Part shown: positions 34,218 to 43,890 of the stretch, one piece after another
Position numbering within the stretch: position 1 is the stretch's first letter
Layout of the letters: each line of letters starts with the position of its first letter
Assembly: GCA_005784505.1 (NCBI GenBank)
Contig: VCAZ01000102.1
Coordinates: 836,501-900,500 of the forward strand
Source of the DNA: Bagarius yarrelli
Lineage: Eukaryota > Chordata > Actinopteri > Siluriformes > Sisoridae
Direction: 5' to 3'
DNA: 64,000 nucleotides
Position numbers and translations under genes: made by a program
Notes under the pieces: model-generated
Seen by the model: only the letters and a program-made list of their open reading frames with translations
The model's database searches: none
Told to the model about the DNA's origin: nothing

Positions 34218-34690
34218 TTAGTTTTCCTAAGCACATCATCACATTAACAGTGTTGTTAAGCTAGTGTGATCTATACTAATTTGGTTCCTCTTTAGGAATT
34301 TAAGCTGCATAACCTTCGGGCTAAGGCATGTGGAAAATCAGTCCAATCGAAAAGCATTACGCCACGGCTGGGTGACATCATCGACCAAGAAGTATAATGC
34401 TATATAAACACACATCATGCCACACCCCAATAAGCTCTTTTTTTTTAGCGTATGTCTTTAAAGAAAAGCTAAAGTGGTGGGCAGGCATCAAGTCCGAGGA
34501 TGCATGGAAGCTGACGTTTCCAATACGGGACCTGGCTCGGGTATGTACCAAAAGTGCCTTTGGCAGTGCCGGTCCTGTTGAACTGCAGACCTTTGGTCCA
34601 ATTCCTTTTTGCGACTCAGACCAGGAAAGGTTAAACCTTCTGTGCCCAGCGATGTGAATGTACATCTCCATTAAAAAGTTCAGAACAATT
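34218..34690 (+). mobile_element. DIRS-like terminal/leader repeat, copy 1 of a direct pair
   Basis: Shares with 36314-36658 the blocks GGTTCCTCTTTAGGAATTTA, GCTGCATAACCTTCGG, AAAGCATTACGC, GGGTGACATCATC, TGACGTTTCCAATA and TTTGGCAGTGCC. It retains a TATA-like promoter segment (GCTATATAAACACAC, 34401-34415) and the AGCTC(T)n AGCGTATG block also seen at 6634-7905. The paired antiparallel frames at 34378-34671 are not supported as genes. Confidence 0.6.
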
Positions 34691-35572
34691 ATTCATCTGT
34701 TTTGACATGCCTATGCGAGTGACGTCAGCCTCCCAACACACAATATGCAGATAAGTGGTTGAGTCCTAGGGTTAGAGGAGTTACATAATTGAACAGCTTA
34801 ATACTGGTACAATAGTTCGCGTATCAAAGTGTACCAACCACAAAAACTGTTGAAAGAGCAGCACAGATTTTTTTTTATTTATTTATTTTTTCGAGTGCCA
34901 GGTATTTAAGAAAAGGGTGGGTCTTCAATCATCTGTTAAAGACAGCCAGTGACTCTGCTGTTCTCTAACAAACATGAGGTAGTTAAAGTCATTGGGAGAG
35001 CTTGTCCCTATAAAACAGTATAGTCAGTAACTTCTGCATTGACACCTAAATATTTTCCACCATAATGAGCACTGACATTTCCAATTGTTTACTGTTATAT
35101 TCTAAGAAAAAAAAAAAATTACATTCCACACTGGCACACTACTTTCTTTTCCACCATTTAACATGATGTGTGGTGATTATTTTGTTTAGTTTGTTTCAGG
35201 CTTGAAATGTCAGGCAAATGTCAGCTGTTGAAAATGCATGAGTGATGGAATGAGGAGGTGTTTGTCTTTTCCTATTTACATTAGATGAATTTCTGCCTCA
35301 CCTCTCCCTTGAGGGATTTAATAGGAAGGGGGTTTTGTTTGGGAAGCATTAGCATTACCACCAACACGGAGCGTTCAACTGTAACTAAATTAAGCTGATT
35401 CTAGCTCCTACATAGCTAAGTGTTTGTCTTTTTATGAGCATTGTAGATGCAGAATTGTGGTAATCATTTTTTTTACAAAAAAGTATTAAATGGGTAATGC
35501 TACTAAAATGGTAAACTAAAATTGGGATTAAATATTGATGTTAAATAGATACTGTAATAATTTTGTCAGTTG
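34691..35572. other. AT-rich DNA between DIRS-like copies, no gene seen
   Basis: Nothing recognisable. 35280-35400 is slightly more balanced. Confidence 0.45.
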
Positions 35573-35699
35573 GGGTCAGAGCACAGTGGCAACTAATGTA
35601 TGTTTTATAGTTCTTTTTGGGCAGATAGATGTAATGGCCAGGCTTAAGGGCCCAGTAATGGCAACATGGTTTTAACCAGTTAAGCCCCCACTGCCTGAT
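35573..35699 (-). repeat. SINE family C (antisense), diverged
   Basis: TGGGGTCAGAGCACAGTGGC, AAGGGCCCAGTAATGGCAAC and the head complement TTAACCAGTTAAGCCCCCAC are family C blocks. The middle is replaced or strongly diverged. Confidence 0.6.
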
Positions 35700-35889
35700 T
35701 TAAAGAGAAACATTTTTTAGCATATTAAGCAACAATGTTTTTCATTTTTCTTTTAAGGTATTTAATGTTTACTGAGTCATACATTCAATACATGTCAGAT
35801 ATCATGGGATTATTTATTATCAGTGAGTCTAACATGGCAATAACATGCTTGTGTGTCATCTGGCCACTGCAAGTTGTACACTTCCCACT

Positions 35890-35945
35890 ATATTTATTTA
35901 TTCATTCATTCATTTATTCATCTTCTATACCCACTTATAAGGTGA
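35890..35945 (-). repeat. SINE family A tail fragment
   Basis: An (ATTC)n-type tail followed by ATCTTCTATACCCACTTAT. Confidence 0.7.
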
Positions 35946-36313
35946 AGAGCTTATCTATTATTTCACTCCATTGTCAGTGGCAATGTCACCTAACTAATTA
36001 CGTCACTGTGATGGTCCTAATTTGAGAAATGGTCTGTAAAGTTATAACTTGCCTCTTCCGGCTGAGTTTGTCAACCAGATGCACAAATTAACAGTAATTT
36101 GCTTAAATTTACTCAACTGACTTTCTTAACTAAGTTTAAAAAATGTTATGGCTTTTGTCTAGGAAATGAATAAAAAATCTAAAGGAATAATTGTTAAAAC
36201 AATAATTTGAGGAAAAGAATGGAGTAGAATCTTGTTTGGCTGTAATTCTGGATGAACCAGCGATAGAAGTTGGCAAACCCCAGGAATATAATCCTATAAG
36301 GTACCCCAAGAAC
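35946..36313. other. Unique DNA, no gene seen
   Basis: Nothing recognisable. Confidence 0.45.
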
Positions 36314-36658
36314 TTAGTTTCCCTAATCATATCACATTAATAGTGTTGTTAGGGCTAGTGTGATCTACACTAATGTGGTTCCTCTTTAGGAATTTAAGCT
36401 GCATAACCTTCGGCCTAAGGCATTTGGGAAATCGGTCCAATCAAAAAGCATTACGCTATGGGTGGGTGACATCATTAACCAAGCTCTTTTTTTAAACGTA
36501 TGTGTATAAATTAAATGAAAAATATGTCTAAAAGCTAAAGTGGTGAGCAGGCATCAAGTCTGAAGATGCATGGAAACTGACGTTTCCAATATGGGACCTG
36601 GCTATGGTTCGCCGGCTTGGGTATGTACCAAAAGTGTCTTTGGCAGTGCCCGGTCCTA
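36314..36658 (+). mobile_element. DIRS-like terminal/leader repeat, copy 2
   Basis: Diverged direct repeat of 34218-34577. The promoter-like segment between CCAAG and CTCTTTTTTT is deleted (about 45 bp shorter). It gains GCTATGGTTCGCCGG near 36601. Confidence 0.6.
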
Positions 36659-36984
36659 CTTGCAATGTATTAGGGACAGTTTGATGAGTAATACCAGAGC
36701 CAGTTGGGTGCCTATTTATTTATGAAATCTGGAGAGGTGGGATGCATATTGGGCAGTGTGCAGTTTGAGTCACACTCCTGAGTCTACTAGGGCCGAGAAC
36801 AAATGCTGTACAGGGTCAAGGATTATGTAAGTGGGCACTAAGAGGCACATGGCAGAACAAAAAGTGCTCAGAGTGACTTACTTTGGCAGAGCAAAATGTA
36901 GATTTAACTGGGAAGGTGGCACTGAAGTAGAAACAGGCTGGATTGCAATTAGTTAGATAGCATTAGTTAGATAGCATTGACGTT
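36659..36984. other. Unassigned, possibly element-derived
   Basis: Moderately GC-rich, with no clear frame. It holds a tandem ATTAGTTAGATAGC pair at about 36949-36977. It may belong to the gypsy relic that follows. Confidence 0.3.
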
Positions 36985-37665
36985 CCATGAAAAGCTTTCT
37001 GAACCCCACTTGCATGCTTCTGAGTCGCCATGAGCGGTGGTTACTGCTGCCCCGCAAACCATGCTGTTTGTTCAAGCTGTACTTGGGGGCTGTTTCGTAG
37101 CAGAGTAGCCAGCCTAGCAGCCATAGTCACATATTGCTAAAAAGATCCCGAATCATCAGGACTGGTAAGTTTCACCTGGAGGTATGTGTAAAATCCAGCC
37201 TTGAATAGGGAATTTAGCACCACCTCCCTCCACCTGCGCTGCGCCACCAATGTGCAAAACTGAATAGCGTAGTTAGCTGCAGTTCCCCCCCCCCTGGCAT
37301 AAACTAAGAAGATGGCTGGATATTCGAATACCAAACAGAGTTGTGCAGTAAAATTATCCATAGAAGTGGGTTTGCAGATCTGAGTCACAAACTGCCAATG
37401 CCCAGTCGAGTGCTCTCCTGGTGAGTAGCGACAGCAGAAAAGAGTATTTCTCACATTCTGACGAAAAAACGCTGGGCTTGTTCTGGAAGAAGATCTGGCA
37501 CTTTTACATAAACCCCCTGCAGTGCTGCGGTGTGCTGTCGAACCAAAAGAACAAATAATCCTCTGGAACCTGGAGTGGCGAGGTAGGTACTTCTCAAACG
37601 CCGCTGATTTCTGTTTCTTTGTATCCTGGAACTTCTAGACTGCTGATTAAAATGCGTCACCGGAA
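36985..37665 (-). pseudogene. Ty3/gypsy gag relic (minus strand)
   Basis: Read on the minus strand in alternating frames: STYLATPGSRG (near 37590), CQIFFQNKPSVFSSECEKYS and FLLSLLTRRALDWALAV (37510-37390), then FEYPAIFLVYARGGGTAANY and AIQFCTLVAQRRW (about 37330-37220). ARLATLLR (near 37120) comes last. This is the normal order of a fish gypsy gag (capsid core, then the region before the zinc knuckle). Several frameshifts and stops are present. No knuckle, protease or pol follows, and it is joined to DIRS-like DNA on its 5' side. Confidence 0.8.
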
Positions 37666-37669
37666 TGGC

Positions 37670-38200
37670 AAGCTAGGTGTCCAGAAAGTAAGCTCTGTCC
37701 CTGTCGCCTATGCTGGAGAGATTCAGTCACAGATGCTTCTCAGTAGCCCCCAATGCTGCTACAGTGGCTCTGATGGCTAAGTCTTTCCCTTTCCACCTTC
37801 ATCCACATTCCTTAGCACGTCAGCCTTGTATGCCTGGAGCATGCCCATAGTGTGTAAGCATGCTCCTGCTTGACCTGCTGAGATGGGAAGCTTAGAGGCC
37901 CCCAGTGACAATCACGCTGTCGGGGACAGATAACCTGCTAGCAGCTGTCAACCCTAGATGTTGCCTGATACTCCCTATGTTGGAGTACGCTCCCGTACCC
38001 GCTAGATAGTCAGTCGAGGTGGTTAAATCCAGGATCTAGACATATCCTTGTGAAGATCCTGGAAAAACGGAAGGCCCCTAAGTGAAGGATGCAAAGTAGT
38101 TCTTAAAAATCGCTTATCCAGTCTACTGTGCGGACAAGCTTTTTTCTTTTCAGGTTGCACCTCAGCTCACAGAAATTGCTCATTTAGTCTACTACATGGA
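37670..38200 (-). pseudogene. DIRS-like ORF1 relic (minus strand)
   Basis: On the minus strand, an LPFFQDLH-type stretch (near 38065), then CLHTMGMLQAYKADVLRNVD (37865-37806), DLAIRATVAALGATEKHL and LNLSSIGDRDRAYFL (37785-37682) follow the layout I know from fish DIRS ORF1, a gag-like protein. A single-base shift after GGKGK and a TGA at the usual tryptophan (KHLW) break it. It stops abruptly at the gypsy gag junction near 37670. The motif agrees with 10820-10890 and 43805-43865. Confidence 0.75.
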
Positions 38201-38220
38201 CAAGCTTCTTTCTTTTCGGC
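38111..38220. repeat. Tandem 67-bp duplication inside the DIRS-like relic
   Basis: GTCTACTGTGCGGACAAGCT, with TTTTTCTTTTCAG, near 38120 is repeated as GTCTACTACATGGACAAGCT with TCTTTCTTTTCGG near 38187. A degenerate direct repeat of unknown function. Confidence 0.7.
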
Positions 38221-38689
38221 CCATTTTAGTTTGGCAGCAGCCCTGGTTATAACCCCACCAGCTCTATAAGTGGGTAGATAGTTCTGATTCCACACTCCTC
38301 TCTATACTCTTGCTTTCCCATCCCATCTCAAGCTTCTCCCCTGGGATTCCCAGGGCATTACCCTTGGACTTAAAGACTTTGGGTTTCACCGTCATCGTTG
38401 AAGAGAGCCAAACGGGACCAGAGCACATGCTTTGGCAGCTATCCATAATGCTCAATACCCAGGCAGCTAACGAAGTGCAAATGTTTGTACGTGCCTGCAA
38501 AATGCAATGAAATTACATCAGTAAAATTTTTTACTTGCACTTAATTTTCATAACCTTGTCCATTTTGTTGCGCTCTTCCAAAAGTCTGACAAAACCATTT
38601 CGTTTTTTTTTTAATTCATTAGTTTGGAACGTCACACCATGACTTCTAGGTAATTTATTAATTTAACTTTTTAAATTAAAAGTTTCAAT
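38221..38689. other. Unassigned region beside the DIRS-like relic
   Basis: Frames on both strands at 38264-38510 (78 and 66 codons) are mutual shadows. The minus one could be an ORF1 N-terminal remnant, but I see no decisive motif. Confidence 0.3.
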
Positions 38690-39012
38690 TTCTACTTAGG
38701 GCCAAACAAGCTATCATAGGTGCTGCACGTTGAATAGGACCTCTTCCTTGACCTTAACGCCTCAATGTGAAATGTCCTGGAAGACTGGTTGGCCTTATCT
38801 TGGTGGTGTCTGCCTGCCTTTGAGGAATCTGCTAGCTCAAACTGCAAACCCCACTGCCTAAATCTACGCTGGCTGCAGCGTGGCTTAAAACGTGGGGAGA
38901 AAGCAGCTGGTTGCTCTCTGGGTAAGGGTTCGGCTTGACATTTTTCAGTTCTACAAAAAGGGGGCCTGGCAGATGTTTGTTCAAAACAAGAAAGAAAATA
39001 TATAAAATTCAC
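38690..39012 (-). pseudogene. Basic, arginine/proline-rich relic, possibly retroelement gag tail
   Basis: A 106-codon minus frame is rich in R, S, P and Q (PREQPAAFSPRFKPRCSQRR, HHQDKANQSS), unlike the low-complexity shadows elsewhere. DNA-binding tails of this make-up end DIRS ORF1 proteins, and DIRS fragments lie nearby. However, its order relative to 37670-38200 would be wrong for a single element. No domain is certain. Confidence 0.3.
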
Positions 39013-40639
39013 TTAAATTTTAAATAAAATGATATTAATTCGATCACTATTTTTATTAAGACCAAATTCATTTTTTGTGTAGTGTAGGCATCTGAAAAAG
39101 TATGCTCTCGCTCACAGTTGAATACTAATTTCAAGTAATTTTACTTCAGTATAAATGTCCTTATTGGTATTTTAAGCTTGCAATTAAAAAAATTATAAAA
39201 TATTCTATTAAGAATTATTTTCTTTTATAAATCAGCACCTTTAAAAACCGTTACGTTTTAAAAAAATCTTTTTAAATCTTATACTTGGATTGGATATTTT
39301 ACCACCTCTTTACCACTTAGATCTTCATCCGCTCCAACTGTAGATAGCCATATTGATAAATGGAAGACATAACCTTTTCCATGCCATATTCCTTAATGTG
39401 ACAGAAGACAGATTTATTTATAACAGTGACATATTGTAATGCTCGTCTCTTTTTTGGATTATTCTTTTACTTTTATTCTCTATTTATATATAGACCTTAA
39501 TGTGACCTTATATAAAGGTCAGGAAGAATTAAGCTATCAATGCATCCATTCCAGAATCTGATTCTATAAGCTTTAAATCCCTGGGTGGAGAAGGGATGAG
39601 CAGCAGGTAGGTCTTCATCAGTCTCATGCTCCACCTCCATTCTGCTCCCTCTGGAGATTAAAAGCACTGACACATAAAGCTGTGTGTAATTGCCTTGTCC
39701 TCTGCTCCAGCAGTGACATTAGCCAAATGGAATAAAGCAATAGTATGAGCAAAAAGGAAATGTAATCTGTTGGCATTTTAAGGTTCCCTCCAACCCCCAT
39801 GTCTATTTAAGAAAAGAATTTTTCAATAAGACGCATCCGGTGTCCTTGTGGTTGAAAGTGCGCATGTCTTCTTAGTGGCACGATTGATGTCTGTAAAACA
39901 CCCACCCCCCAAAAAATAAAGTGTCACCCTCTTGACCTTACAAATTATTACTTTTTTAAGGATCATTGTGAACTACTTGATAGCTTAGAATGAACAGTTT
40001 TAAGAATTAACCTTAAAAAACACTAGTTTTATTTTACATATTTTTGCATAAATTGTATATATAGGCAAGCGTCTTGCAGGTTTCAAGCAAATCAAATTAA
40101 ACAATGTAAGGGGTCTAATTATGGAGCTAGATTAGTGTCAGTAATAATTCACGCATAAGACAATATGCACGTGTGTATCGCAATTTACATGCATAAAACC
40201 TATTTCACAGACATTATATTTTACACAAAACAATTAACGTGCACAAAATAAGATTATATATTCATAAAATACATTTTTACAAACGCAAAACATAATTCAC
40301 AGATATATAACTGTGTACAGAAAGTTTTAAATTCATGGCTGTGAATTTGTAAATCATCATTTGTGTGTGAATAGCCCTGGGTGGGTGTGTGTGTGTGTCT
40401 CTAAGACACTATTCTTTTCCCACACAATTCACCTGCACGCTTTAGCCAATCAGATGCAAGGTCAACCAATCCAATCTTAACCTGCCATGAACACATGACT
40501 CAAGAAGCTCAGGTTTGCACACCTTTTGCACAATTTTAGTTAAGTAGATTAAAAATTAAGCTTTAACACACACTAGTTTGTAAAAATATGATTAACGATT
40601 ATCGCACTGTTAAAAAAACAATAGTCAGTAACATACTGT
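39013..40639. other. AT-rich DNA, no gene seen
   Basis: No supported frames. 39570-39790 is more balanced. A short GT run lies at 40386-40398. Confidence 0.45.
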
Positions 40640-41040
40640 TTTTAGTATCCCGATTGAATAGTGGCTCCTGAGAAGCACCCGTGGCTACTCCTCTCTGGCA
40701 TAGTTGACAGGGCTTTAATCCTCAATGCCTCTTTGAGCCTCAATGTAGGCCAGGCTTACTCACGCCCGAGTATAAGAAATATTAGTGACCGTCAAGAATT
40801 TTAAGGCGGGGCAGTCAATAACTGTCAAAGTTTCAGATGCTATTGGGCTTCATGGTGGCATCGTGAAATGTGATGTCTTTTAGCCTGCTGCATATGAGAC
40901 CTATGACATATACAGTGGTGGCTAAAAATCAAAGGTTTTTTTCCGAGAGGCAACCCACTCCGCGAGATCAATGCCTTTGGGCCTTAGATATATGTTAACT
41001 GTTGTTGGCAGTTAACTGCCAGATTAGTCCACTGCTGTAG
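40640..41040 (+). pseudogene. DIRS-like reverse transcriptase/RNase H relic
   Basis: In one frame, interrupted by stops, it reads LLGFMVAS, MSFSLLHMRPMTYTVVAKNQ, RFFSERQPTPRDQCLWALD (about 40838-40985). This fits the thumb/RNase H junction of fish DIRS polymerases (LL-G-MA--, LLHMRPLQ, then the 'LR' RNase H lead-in). Upstream, ALILNASLSLNV-like and TPEYKKY pieces fit the end of the RT. It is the only DIRS polymerase remnant found. The tyrosine recombinase is not seen. Confidence 0.65.
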
Positions 41041-41320
41041 TTCCTTTAAGAGGGGTTCTCTGCAGGTCTTGCGTCCTCCACTATGAAGCTATAATGTGGT
41101 GCCTATAACTGCTTTCCATATGCTTTGGCATATAGAGCTTTGGCTCTAGGAGTGCCACTGACAGACATTCTTTCTGGTTGATGTCACCTGCCAGTGACAC
41201 AACACTTTCTAATTGGTCAGATGCTTCAGGTCAAAGATTATAAAAGAACATTCCCAAATATGTTTCAAAACAGCATCTCATTCCCTTGGGAAACCATGTT
41301 TACATACTTAACCTGGAGAC
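41041..41320 (+). mobile_element. DIRS-like 3' terminal region
   Basis: Continues from the RT/RNase H relic. It ends in AACAGCATCTCATTCCCTTGGGAAACC (given in part: CTCATTCCCTTGGG), the sort of 'TCTCGTTCCC-GGGAA' terminus I recall for fish DIRS. A TATA-like ATTATAAAAG lies at 41239. The match to the family is from memory. Confidence 0.4.
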
Positions 41321-42589
41321 TTTTTTTAAAGACGCAAATTTTTTGTGCATGTCAATTAGGTTTTATGCATGTTAATTGGGATAAGCATGTGTGCAGTGTT
41401 GCTTGCGTGAATTATTATTGAGGTTAATTTACCTTCATACATAATACAAAGAAAAACATGGACAGCACCCCTACTAATAGACTAACAGACATACATTATC
41501 TTAATAGCGAGTTTATTGAATTAGACTTTATTCTATTGTCTATTTAATTAAATAAAGTGCAAATACAGTTGTCTATGTATGTATACAATAATTAATTTGT
41601 ATCTACAAATTATAAACTTTGTGTGAATATGAGGGATAAAGATTGTCTAATGTCATTGTATATACTTTTAATTGTTTTTTTTTTTAACCTTTTTTTTAAA
41701 TTTTTTTTTTATTTTGTTTTATTGTTTAGCCTGAACTCTCATACACATGGTAGAATTGCTATGACTGTGATTGCAATGCTGACATGTTATAGGTAGTGCC
41801 ATCTGCGCGCTACAGCAACTCCCCTGTCAGCAAAATGCTTTCAAGCAAGGGCAAAATAACAATAAGCAATCCAACGTAAAATTTACGACTTGGCAATATG
41901 CACAAGCGCACACACACACACACACACTTGTGATTGTGTAGAAGCCGCTGTCAGTTATTCCCCAGTGTATGCCTCTTTCATTCTGTGAAAGCAGAAATCT
42001 CTTTTTTGATTGATTTTTTTTTTTTTTTTTTTAAATTCTAAAAGCACATCAAAATGAAGTGTTTCCATTATTAAAATTCAGCATGGAAATACAGGATCTG
42101 TCAGCCATGGTCGGAGCCGCCTAGTAAAATAAGAAAATGTACTGTGGAGCACTTACATGATGGCACACAAATATTAGGTGTAGAAAGAGGCTGTAAGTTA
42201 ACAAAATCATCTTTTTAACCTGGACCTTAACTAAGCAAACCAAGCTGCCACTAAGGCCTTAGTTTATTCATTTGGATAATATTTCAAATTGTATTATAAC
42301 TAATACTAGGTTTTACAATGTGTAAACCAATATCTCTGTACCAGTAAGAGCATTCTGGCAAAACGCAGCTCAACAAGAAACACCAGTGAGTGGTGAAAAT
42401 GTCTAAAGATATTATTGGTGTCCAGCCCCAGTTTTTTTCAAGAATCCACAATAAACTCTGCCTGCAGTAGTTTGAAGTGAGAAGATTCATCTAAAAAACT
42501 TTACATTAATTAATTGTTCACCATCCTTTCTTTGGGGGTAAGCGGCTATTTTTTACAGTAGCAAATCGAATTGAAACCTCTGCCATGCC
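41321..42589. other. AT-rich DNA, no gene seen
   Basis: Long T tracts (41675-41725, 42011-42033) and a short CA run (41908-41927). Nothing else is recognised. Confidence 0.45.
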
Positions 42590-42915
42590 CACCTTCCACA
42601 TACCCCACTGCCTGACTCATGCCAAGGAGCCGTCCGGCCAACCGGTAAGAGAAAGAGTGAGGACCACTCACTTTATGGCCAGGCATTCCTTCTCAATCAA
42701 GCTGTACCTTGTTCCCCGTGCCTAGAGCTTTTGACTGTTCTGCGTCAGCACAGCCCCAGCCCCTTGTCTGATGCTACAGTCTGCAATGAAAAATTAGAGG
42801 AATGTAACCACAGTCCGCAACGAAGTGTTGCTTTTACCTAGATAAATAGTTGGTAGCATAGCTCTGTCCACTGGACCAGATCTGGTGCTCCTTCAGATCA
42901 GTCAGGGTTGAGTGC
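42590..42915 (-). pseudogene. gypsy RNase H relic (minus strand)
   Basis: The minus strand reads TDLKEHQIWSSGQS (near 42900), NFSLQTVASDKGLG (near 42795), then VLTQNSQKL, RYSLIEKECLAIK and VVLTLSLTGW (42765-42640). This is the end of a gypsy RT and the start of its RNase H, with the LQTDAS active-site region altered to LQTVAS (D lost). It lies downstream, in reading order, of the integrase relic at 43075-43560, which is the reverse of the normal pol order. Confidence 0.75.
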
Positions 42916-43029
42916 ATACCACAACCTCCGGGGTTGTTTCAATATGGTGCTTAACTCAACCTTGTTGTCGACTTTCCATGTGAACTTAAACATCCTTGCC
43001 ACTTGGTGAGCAAGGTTGAAAGTCCCTCC

Positions 43030-43560
43030 TTCCAACTTTTCCTTACTATGTTGAGGATGAAGAGAGGCTTGCAGCCGTAAAGCAGTTCAATCTGGGAGAA
43101 CCATGTGGAGGCTTGTGGGACCTCTCATACTGCGCATAACAGGGGGTCAAGTCTCATGCATTTGCATGTACAACCTTACATATCATATTTTTAAGATGCT
43201 TACTTTTTTGTATGGATTTAATTCCTACAGTAAATCACGCAAAATGTGTGCGACATAAAAGCTGTGCCCTGGCCAGTGAGGATCTCCTTAGGAATCCCCA
43301 CCCGGAGATAATACTACCATAGTGCCAATTTACTGTCTGGTTTCTGTGAGGCCTAGACGGGGCAGACAGTGGACCTAGTAGTCTCAAGGCCTCGGAAACC
43401 ATGTTCTGAAGGCAGCCATCTTAAAGCATAATGAGAGACGTGTACTAAACTAAACCAGCTTGCATCACAAGTCAAGTGTGACTTGTAAGTAAGCATGATG
43501 GTCTTTTGAACCACTTGCTTATTGTCTTTGTAGGCTAAAAGACCCTTCCTCGCTGTGCCA
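43030..43560 (-). pseudogene. gypsy integrase core relic (minus strand)
   Basis: The clearest motif is RVGIPKEILTGQGTAFM (about 43308-43258), the second catalytic region of a gypsy integrase, where D of the DQGT motif has become G. A diverged REVPQAST-FS--ELLYG stretch follows at 43130-43075. Upstream pieces (SSGHICPCDSVEKVE near 43610) fit the integrase start only weakly. The fragment cannot be active. It is flanked by RNase H on one side and DIRS ORF1 on the other. Confidence 0.7.
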
Positions 43561-43740
43561 CAGCACACAAACAGCTAGTTTCGACCTTTTCCACTGAGTC
43601 ACATGGACATATGTGGCCAGAGCTCACAGCTGGCAGGGAAGATTTGACCATTCTTGGGCTTGATTTTGGAAGAAAGGAGGACATTACTAGGACTCGGCAT
43701 GTGGTTGGCACCTTAGCCCACTGCTCTGGCTGTTTATTTT

Positions 43741-43890
43741 GTGGCACAGAGAAACAAATCCACAGCCTGGCACAGTTTTGGAACTTGCCTTAATGTCAAC
43801 CTCACTGTCAATATCCTGGTCTCCCAGCAGGTCGGCCTGGTAGGCCTGCAGCAAAACCATTGTGTAATTTGTTTGCCCTAACCCCCTCTC
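43741..43890 (-). pseudogene. DIRS-like ORF1 fragment (minus strand)
   Basis: On the minus strand, NYTMVLLQAYQADLLGDQDI (43874-43815) is followed, after a shift, by LCQAVDLFLCATK (43780-43740) and TARAVG. This matches the ORF1 order seen at 37670-38200. It is a short remnant, joined to the gypsy integrase relic on its 3' side and to an L2-like LINE on its 5' side. Confidence 0.65.

Noticed and set aside
34401..34415. TATA box of a host gene
   Set aside because: The TATA-like word is inside a repeat that has related copies at 6634-7905 and 16865-17083, so it more likely serves the element.
34378..34671. Paired antiparallel frames of 97 and 86 codons as genes
   Set aside because: They lie in a DIRS-like repeat copy that recurs at 36314-36658 with frame-breaking changes.
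38264..38510. A short protein gene on either strand
   Set aside because: The two frames are shadows of each other, without motif. At most a remnant of a neighbouring retroelement.
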